Positions 60,601 through 64,000 of a DNA stretch of 64,000 nt are shown piece by piece (the stretch's first letter is position 1; each line of letters opens with the position of its first letter). The notes under the pieces are model-generated. The model saw only the letters and a program-made list of their open reading frames with translations. It did no database searches and was not told the DNA's origin. A program made the translations under genes and the position numbers. The stretch lies in contig CAUJNA010003244.1 in NCBI GenBank assembly GCA_963377175.1, positions 667,728-731,727 on the forward strand, read 5' to 3'. The stretch is from Effrenium voratum (Eukaryota > Sar > Dinophyceae > Suessiales > Symbiodiniaceae).

Positions 60601-60989
60601 TTCAGCTCGCATATATCCAACCTCATGGAGACTCAGGTAACTTTGCCCGCCCTCAACCCAACAAACTTGAAAAAGCAAGGTTGCTCACTGGACGTAGAAC
60701 CCTATGGAGGGTCGGACTTGATTCGTTTGGAATTCCCATTCGGTGCGCAGGCCAACTTGTGGTTTCCTTTGGGTTTCCCTCTCGGGAAAGTAGGCCCTTC
60801 CCCGCACCCGCCCACCCCCCTATTTCCTGCAGTTAATCCCGAATGTTGATTAGGGTGCATACAATTGGGGGTGTTTGGGACCAAACTAAAAAGAAGGACC
60901 GACCGGTCATTTCCATCATAGCTGCATCATTCTGCGGCGGCGGCGAGCAGTCGCTCCTGGGTCAGGTCAGCTGAAGCGGAGTCGGCCAT
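42236..60989 (-). CDS. NiCoT-family nickel/cobalt transporter (gene span, 14 exons)
   Basis: Exons, read leftward: 60933-60989, 60437-60523, 58419-58492, 57707-57763, 55487-55564, 53791-53834, 52880-52912, 50113-50176, 49916-49982, 47545-47665, 46681-46727, 45762-45855, 43727-43818 and 42236-42310. They total 990 nt and encode 329 aa, a normal length for the family. Family marks in order: [13 protein letters not shown] at residues 76-88 (helix 2 metal signature HxxxDxDH), [12 protein letters not shown] at 104-115, [16 protein letters not shown] at 166-181, [13 protein letters not shown] at 208-220, [11 protein letters not shown] at 253-263 and [17 protein letters not shown] at 279-295. The protein would be a membrane permease importing Ni2+ or Co2+, useful for enzymes such as urease. 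The stretch between helices 3 and 4 is shorter than usual, so a small exon could be missing between exons 5 and 6. Intron 4 carries the palmitoyltransferase-like ORF on the same strand. Confidence 0.85.
43727..43818 (-). CDS. NiCoT transporter exon 13 (last helix)
   Basis: It encodes [20 protein letters not shown] then [10 protein letters not shown], matching the conserved final G-F-W-x-W ... N-x-N-F-x-L-x-G segment. The acceptor is CGACAG/GGCTG and the donor is of the GA class (GCGCCCA/GATCGG). Confidence 0.85.
43922..43949 (+). repeat. Poly(A) run
   Basis: About 28 A residues preceded by AATAAATAAATATATG. It could be the relic tail of a retroposed sequence on the plus strand or a simple homopolymer; no coding relic was recognised upstream. 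Confidence 0.7.
45493..45641. repeat. MITE family A, copy 4 (best preserved)
   Basis: Inverted ends of about 32 bp: CTGTGGATGGTTGCGAAATC then CATTTCGCACC on the left, with a close inverted copy at 45606-45641. The internal core is CTGATTCGATTCCCCTGCAA. Confidence 0.85.
45636..45692 (+). repeat. Dispersed repeat F, copy 2
   Basis: TGTGGCTGTGGGTCAAAAAT then GTACCCAAAATGGAACCCTG and GTAAGTG; begins where MITE A copy 4 ends. Confidence 0.7.
45762..45855 (-). CDS. NiCoT transporter exon 12
   Basis: It encodes [20 protein letters not shown] then [11 protein letters not shown], the helix equivalent to the family's V-A-L-x-I-G-x-I-E-L-L-G. The acceptor is CCCCAG/GGGAGG. The GA donor (CTGTGCA/GATGAG) is required: a donor one base later would break the frame. 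Confidence 0.85.
45861..46014. repeat. MITE family B, copy 1
   Basis: Inverted ends: CTAGGCATC...AGTGCTTCCAGGC and ACTATAGTAGGCAACCAG on the left; the inverse (CTGGTTACCTACTATGGTG, CCGGAAGCGCTAGG) on the right. It stands right beside the acceptor of exon 12. Confidence 0.8.
46681..46727 (-). CDS. NiCoT transporter exon 11
   Basis: A 47-nt exon encoding [15 protein letters not shown], in the position of the family's A-F-x-x-P-x-x-K-x-Y-Y-N segment. The acceptor is TGCCGAG/CAGCG and the GT donor is GAATCA/GTACGA. It fits phase 1 before and phase 0 after. It is short, so the call leans on the reading frame. Confidence 0.6.
47545..47665 (-). CDS. NiCoT transporter exon 10
   Basis: It encodes [20 protein letters not shown] then [20 protein letters not shown]. 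The F-x-A-G-M-x-L-x-D-T segment is a NiCoT signature. The acceptor is TTTAG/GGAGCC and the GC donor is GTACG/GCAAGA. Confidence 0.9.
48916..48960 (+). repeat. Dispersed repeat E, copy 4
   Basis: AGTAGTGATAGATTCTGTTT then AAAGCCAGCAGGGGGAAATA; shares the first half of the family. Confidence 0.65.
49005..49075 (-). repeat. Dispersed repeat F, copy 3 (inverted)
   Basis: CCACTTACCAGGGTTCCATT then TTGGTACC and TGAGCCACGGCC; the reverse complement of copies 1 and 2. Confidence 0.65.
49425..49625. repeat. (CCAA)n microsatellite
   Basis: About 200 bp of CCAA/CCAG/CCTA units. The Asn-Gln-Pro-Thr and Trp-Leu-Val-Gly ORFs are artefacts. It lies in NiCoT intron 9. Confidence 0.95.
49788..49832. repeat. 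(GAA)n microsatellite
   Basis: About 14 GAA units in NiCoT intron 9. Confidence 0.9.
49916..49982 (-). CDS. NiCoT transporter exon 9 (LGFDT signature)
   Basis: It encodes [16 protein letters not shown] then IALLAM, nearly identical to the family's most diagnostic stretch. The acceptor is CACTGAG/GTACCC and the GT donor is GCCATG/GTGCCC. Confidence 0.9.
50113..50176 (-). CDS. NiCoT transporter exon 8
   Basis: It encodes [20 protein letters not shown], in the position of the family's R-P-L-F-x-x-x-x-x-S-W-x-M before YPVG. The acceptor is ACGCAG/TGGCTG. The GC donor (GGCAGAT/GCGCCC) precedes a 130-bp intron, the shortest here. Confidence 0.8.
51312..51450. repeat. MITE family D
   Basis: The left arm AGGGTTTTTGTATTGTACCC then TGGGATTTATCCC is matched by an inverted right arm (GGGTGTAATACAATAACCCT). 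The arms are about 45 bp, imperfect. It lies in NiCoT intron 7. Confidence 0.8.
51625..51692. repeat. (AAT)n microsatellite
   Basis: About 21 AAT units with one GAT interruption. Confidence 0.9.
52365..52470. repeat. MITE family B, copy 2
   Basis: CCCAGTGCTTCCAGTTCCC and ATAGTAGGAAACCAG on the left; GGAAACTGGAAGCACCGGG inverted on the right. Related to the copy at 45861. Confidence 0.75.
52880..52912 (-). CDS. NiCoT transporter exon 7 (micro-exon)
   Basis: A 33-nt exon encoding [10 protein letters not shown], continuing the helix begun in exon 6. The acceptor is GGCTCAG/GCTTCC and the GT donor is CGCTCAG/GTCTGA. The length is small, but both phases fit and the residues match the family's S-F-L-L-L-I-G-x-x-N-L position. 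Confidence 0.6.
53791..53834 (-). CDS. NiCoT transporter exon 6
   Basis: It encodes [14 protein letters not shown], corresponding to the family's G-G-x-I-G-T-x-V-S helix start. The acceptor is GCTGAG/GACAC; a start nine bases upstream at GTCGAG is also in frame. The GT donor is TTTGCTG/GTGGCA. Confidence 0.6.
55487..55564 (-). CDS. NiCoT transporter exon 5 (LGHST signature)
   Basis: It encodes [20 protein letters not shown] then TVVVI. G-F-F-F-x-L-G-H-S-T-V-V is a NiCoT signature. The acceptor GACGAG/GCTCACC resembles the donor of the same intron (AAGAG/GCTCGG), so GAGGCTC stands at both ends. The 3' end (ATCAT/GTCGGG) is less sure. Confidence 0.8.
55894..56742 (-). CDS. DHHC-type palmitoyltransferase-like ORF (DHYC variant), nested in NiCoT intron 4
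   Basis: The frame is open for 282 codons. The first codon at 56742 is TTG and the first in-frame ATG is at 56664 (codon 27), so the true start is unclear; a TTGCAG acceptor-like site at the 5' end allows an upstream exon. The order of parts fits a protein S-acyltransferase: an acidic N-terminus, two helices (about 30-50 and 60-80), the core with DHYC at 121-124 followed by [15 protein letters not shown], two more helices (about 138-167 and 173-200), a TTxE-like RNETAQEW at 206-212, and NPFDNG at 255-260. The catalytic Cys124 is present, but the usual upstream zinc-binding cysteines of the CRD are missing (the region reads [20 protein letters not shown]). Acyl transfer to membrane-associated proteins is the family role; activity here is inferred only. 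Confidence 0.8.
   Translation of the reverse strand: MQDDEDDEEGQVHGLEYTCWGVDLKPMLPAALASSTILGAICMMTVQVPVLSRTTLMSQAALSAAFGGLYVVTLACMTYCAFADPGQVKGTRNAQLGMVEKGMPRRAHKSWQYPRPIRRYDHYCKWLKNTIGLLNHREFVTMLTGLTLISFLGIVIDLWVAVLVLVAKTDVLQSEIIVVLHLAYSIALLAIEGPMLTIHAGLISRNETAQEWKKKQNYVANDTSLGDDVSVEQLDDDEYNNLFDQDAFVYDRTRNPFDNGITSNCFTFWCMPRWPADENGEW
57707..57763 (-). CDS. NiCoT transporter exon 4 (HAxDADHI signature)
   Basis: It encodes [18 protein letters not shown]. The His and Asp residues of H-x-x-x-D-x-D-H bind the metal in the family. The acceptor is ACGCAG/GCTCCGG and the GC donor is CAAGAG/GCTCGG. Confidence 0.95.
58419..58492 (-). CDS. NiCoT transporter exon 3 (helix 1)
   Basis: It encodes [20 protein letters not shown] then [20 protein letters not shown] is the family's helix 1-2 junction. 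The GC donor is CCCTCGG/GCCCGG. The acceptor (TTTGAG/GTGATT) is chosen for phase. Confidence 0.85.
60437..60523 (-). CDS. NiCoT transporter exon 2 (acidic N-terminal segment)
   Basis: It encodes [20 protein letters not shown] then TQALSARSG, a hydrophilic lead before helix 1. The acceptor is GTGCTAG/GAGCTG and the GC donor is AGCGGA/GCTTGC, phase 0 on both sides. Confidence 0.7.
60933..60989 (-). CDS. NiCoT transporter exon 1 (start)
   Basis: The ATG (CCACATGG) at 60989 opens [19 protein letters not shown]. The GA donor (GCCGCA/GAATGA) joins exon 2 in phase 0 to make an uninterrupted acidic, alanine-rich helix. An AG about 20 bases upstream could take a trans-spliced leader. Confidence 0.7.
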
Positions 60990-60994
60990 GTGGC

Positions 60995-62790
60995 ACAGAA
61001 GCCAGGATCAAACTGCTCTGCTGATAGCTTGGATCGCCGGGTAATGTTCTGGACTCACTCTGACTCATATTGTCTTGCTTCACTTGTGCGCGCCTCTGTC
61101 TGTCTTGGCTATAAACATCTGCACTTCCTATCAGCTAACCACTGCAGAGCGGCGCCATGCATGTAAATACCCCAACAGCTGGCTCGCCAACTGAGGACAG
61201 TCCCCACTAACCTGTACCTACCAGAATCGGTTGTGATCGTGGCTCAATCTCTGCAAGGGCGTGCTCTTCTGCCACTTGCCCTTGGGGCACCCAATCAAAA
61301 AGGCTCGCCTTTCGGAATGGCTAAGCTTGGATCAAATGTGGAAAACCAACAAGAAGGTTAGCCTCTGGAAAAACAATATGGTCAGAAGGCCGATTCGCTT
61401 TGGACAAGTGAGAGCTCCGATGTCAGGGACAGGCTTGCTCCAACCCTTTCACTCCAGTGAAAAGATCGATTCGCTTTGGGCAAGTCTCGTGGCCAAAAAA
61501 GGGATACACGACACATGATATGTTAGAGTTATGCTTTAGTCTACCCTAAAATATTCCATATTATTTTGCAGGAGACCCCAGTGAAGCTCTACTTCTTCTT
61601 TCTGCCGCTCAGTCCACTGGCACAAAGGAGCCGTCGGGCGCAGGATCTAGCTTGGCCAGAAATGCACGAAGGTGGTCCTGTGCGGTCCATCGAAATCCCT
61701 CGAAATGGGGGGGTCCAACACAGTCTGAACAGTTGACCTTTTGGACAAATAGATGTCTCTAGTAAATGGAATCAAGCCATCTAAACCAGTGCCATTTATG
61801 TCTAAAGTAAGCCAAACAAAACACCGATGGTCTGAACTTTGTGTTTGCCACGCAAAAGACCTTCCCACAAAGGTACCCGTGTTGGCCGCGCCCCAAAATA
61901 GAAAGATCATTGGTGCTGGTTGAAGGGTAAAAACATGAAACAACAAAAGGGCAAAAAGTTGAACAGGCTTTAAGATCATCACAAGGCTGGACCAGGGTTG
62001 GCGTGTCATTTTGTTGATGGCTGCCTGTGTCCGGCTGGCTGTGAAGCGAAGCCAACGGATATGCACCGAGTTTGCGAGTTCTGCTTCTATTTTGTGTACT
62101 TTGAATCCACGTAGAAACAGAATGCCCACCCCAAATTGTCGTGGTACAATGAAACATGTTCCGGACATGAGGTGTACAGGCTAACTCTCCAGCCACAAAT
62201 ATCCGAAATCCCTACAGTTTCAAGTAGGTTCATCTCTCCCCACCGTTTGGACAAATGATGTGAATTTCACTGGTAAATGGTTGGGACCAGTCTAAAATCA
62301 GCCAAATCCAACCATATCTCCAGCAAATTGACTTAATATGTTTTCCTGCAGTTTGGAAGAACTTGGCTGCCCAGAAAATGTCCAAACTCACGTCCCGAGT
62401 GGATTTGCTAAAACAAGTTTTAACCGTGTGTTTGCTACTAAAATTGTCGTGGCAAACAGTTTAAGTTCGTTAACTGCAGAAGTGAACAAAAGGAGAGGAA
62501 ACTAGTATCACACGTATGGGTGCGCGATTTTTGATGGTACCCTTGCAGGGCACATGATACATGAGCTGGTATATGCCCAAATAAAGATTTGGACCCCGCA
62601 AATAGCTTCTCCTTTTGGCTTCGCTGTGAACCAACCTGAAAAAGGCACCCTAAAAAAACAAACCCACATGCACACCTTGTTTCTTAACATAGGGCACCCC
62701 CCAAATGGTGCTGTTTTCTTCTGCTTTCTTTGGGTTCCAATTGAAAGCAACCCTCAAACAACGAAAGAAACCCGCACGCCTTCCTTTCCG
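60995..62790. other. Upstream of the NiCoT gene: no gene seen
   Basis: No exon-like patch was recognised. Two stretches (61755-61800 and 62265-62310) share AGTAAATGG/GGTAAATGG then CTAAACCAGT-like words also seen at 20724-20760, indicating one more dispersed repeat. Confidence 0.4.
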
Positions 62791-62793
62791 CTC

Positions 62794-62874
62794 CTCCGGG
62801 TCTCCCGCCGTGGCGCGCTGTCGGGAGAGGATCTCCAAAGTGAGCAGCGTGGAGCCCTGCGCCGCTGCAACCTC
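62794..62874 (-). CDS. Candidate exon of a gene upstream of NiCoT
   Basis: An open, GC-rich 81-nt stretch behind an acceptor (GCACAG/GAGGTT), encoding EVAAAQGSTLLTLEILSRQR then ATAGDPE, with a possible GA donor (CCGGAG/GAGCGG). Phase 0 on both sides. The plus strand is also open here, so strand is not certain. No family recognised. Confidence 0.35.
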
Positions 62875-63305
62875 CTGTGCGGGGCGCGGGGTTTGTGGAA
62901 CCTGGAGATCCGCAAGCGGATGGTTTGGGCTCACTGGGTTTGCCGAAGTCCGAACTTTCGTGAGCGGCTTGATTCGCAGGCCGTGTTTTGAGTCGGTACC
63001 CTTTTTAGGTTGGTTTGAAAGAAAACCACCGCCAGGTTTGGGTGCCACTGTTTTGACACACATCCGCTTGCTGGTTCTCAGCCGTGTTTTGGAGAGGCTC
63101 GGTTTCGTCATCTTTTTGGGGGGTCCCCTATGCAACGAATTGCTGTTTGGACTTTTGGACAGGGACAAAAGTCGTTGAAGGGCGGGAGGGTCAGGAATGA
63201 ACCTCACCCCGTGCACTGGGGCTGACTGCAGCTGAGAGTCTGGTGTCATGGCGTACCAGAAGTTCACACCTGGGCATTGCAAGGAACATGGAGGGATGAC
63301 GGAAC

Positions 63306-64000
63306 GCGCTGGGAGTTAGTGTACGAAGTTGTGGGGGGGGGGGGGGGGGTGGGTTAGTGTACGAAGTTGTGGGGGGGGGGGGGGTAACCTCGTTCCGGGT
63401 GATTTGCAGGTCTGGTCAGCTGAAAAATACTCCCATTCTTTGGGAGTATTTTTTGGAGCACTTTCTGCCACCGCAAGGCTGGTTTTTTTTGCGTTTTTCC
63501 CTGTGTTTTTCGCGCTTTTTAGCCGACGCTGCCTATCATGTCTGACCTTTTCGTCTGTGGCTCTCGCGGGCCAAAAAGCGTGCCAGTTTTACATCATTTT
63601 ACTTTGCTTCCGGCCTCGCCGGACTTGGGCGCACAAGGGGTGCCGGGGGATGCAGGGGATGCCGGGGATGCAGGGGATGTCGCTTGTTTTGGAAGTTTTT
63701 GTGGGGTCGGCGATGCAGGGGATGTCGCTGGAAAAATACTCCCATTTTTTGGGAGTTTTTCTGGAGGCAGGTTTTGTCTCCGCGCGGCTTGTGGTGGCTT
63801 TCGGTGGCTTGCCAAGGGACAGCAAGGGAAAAACAAAGCAAGGGAAAGCAAGGGAAAACAAAGGAAAACAAAGGAAAGCAAGGGACAGCAAAAGAAAGCA
63901 TGTCATGTTGCTTGAAGCGCTGGGAGTTAGTGTACGAAGTTGTAGGCGGGGGGGGGGGGGGTAACCTCGTTCCGGGTGATTTGCAGGTCTGGTCAGCTGT
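63306..64000. repeat. 611-bp direct repeat with poly-G and hairpins
   Basis: GCGCTGGGAGTTAGTGTACG then AAGTTG, a poly-G run, GTAACCTCGTTCCGGGTGAT and TTGCAGGTCTGGTCAGCTG begin at 63306 and again at 63917 (the second copy is cut by the window edge). The first copy has its poly-G module duplicated at 63353. Inside are two hairpins 309 bp apart, GGGGATGCCGGGGATGCAG minisatellite units (63640-63725) and a GGAAAGCAA-type purine tract (63815-63900). Confidence 0.85.
63423..63453. other. Perfect 13-bp hairpin
   Basis: AAAAATACTCCCA and its inverse TGGGAGTATTTTT are separated by TTCTT. An imperfect second copy lies at 63732-63760. Confidence 0.85.

Overview
This window looks like nuclear DNA of a dinoflagellate, most likely a Symbiodiniaceae-type alga. 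The case rests on giant, repeat-filled introns that mostly start with GC or GA instead of GT, on gene families common in that group (FNIP-repeat protein, DHHC-type palmitoyltransferase, zinc-dependent nuclease-like ORF), on very low coding density, and on long microsatellite tracts. No rRNA, tRNA, CRISPR array or prokaryote-style operon was seen. The species cannot be fixed from the sequence alone.

All convincing genes lie on the minus strand. The coding content is mainly two transporter genes broken into small GC-rich exons. (1) An MFS transporter of the FLVCR/SLC49 kind starts near 20581 and runs leftward through at least eight exons to about 2577; its second half must lie beyond the left edge. 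(2) A nickel/cobalt transporter of the NiCoT family runs from an ATG at 60989 to a stop at 42236 in fourteen exons. These add up to exactly 990 nt (329 aa plus stop), and the family signature motifs appear in the expected order. Both models were built by eye by matching reading phase across every intron. Of the 20 introns, about nine begin GC, six GT and five GA; all end AG.

Three intronless ORFs sit among these exons on the same strand. A ubiquitin-like/FNIP-repeat protein (309-2219) lies just beyond the last visible MFS exon, probably within the next MFS intron. A DHYC palmitoyltransferase-like ORF (55894-56742) lies inside NiCoT intron 4. An endonuclease/exonuclease/phosphatase-like ORF (24649-25827) lies in a 5.4-kb island (about 23.4-28.8 kb) whose two ends are inverted copies of one GTCGTGGGTACG-rich sequence.

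The rest is non-coding. It includes simple-sequence tracts at 9.8-12.06 kb (CA/ACAG) and 18.84-20.24 kb (CACG/CCCA with a higher-order period), both inside MFS introns. There is an AT-rich block, a GGCA array, CTTT, GGT and TATC tracts and a minisatellite between 23.5 and 28.5 kb, CCAA and GAA tracts at 49.4-49.8 kb, and a 611-bp repeat at the right edge. Several families of short dispersed elements with terminal inverted repeats (MITE-like) are scattered through introns and intergenic DNA. Between 28.8 and 42.2 kb only one reasonable exon candidate was found (36802-36942).
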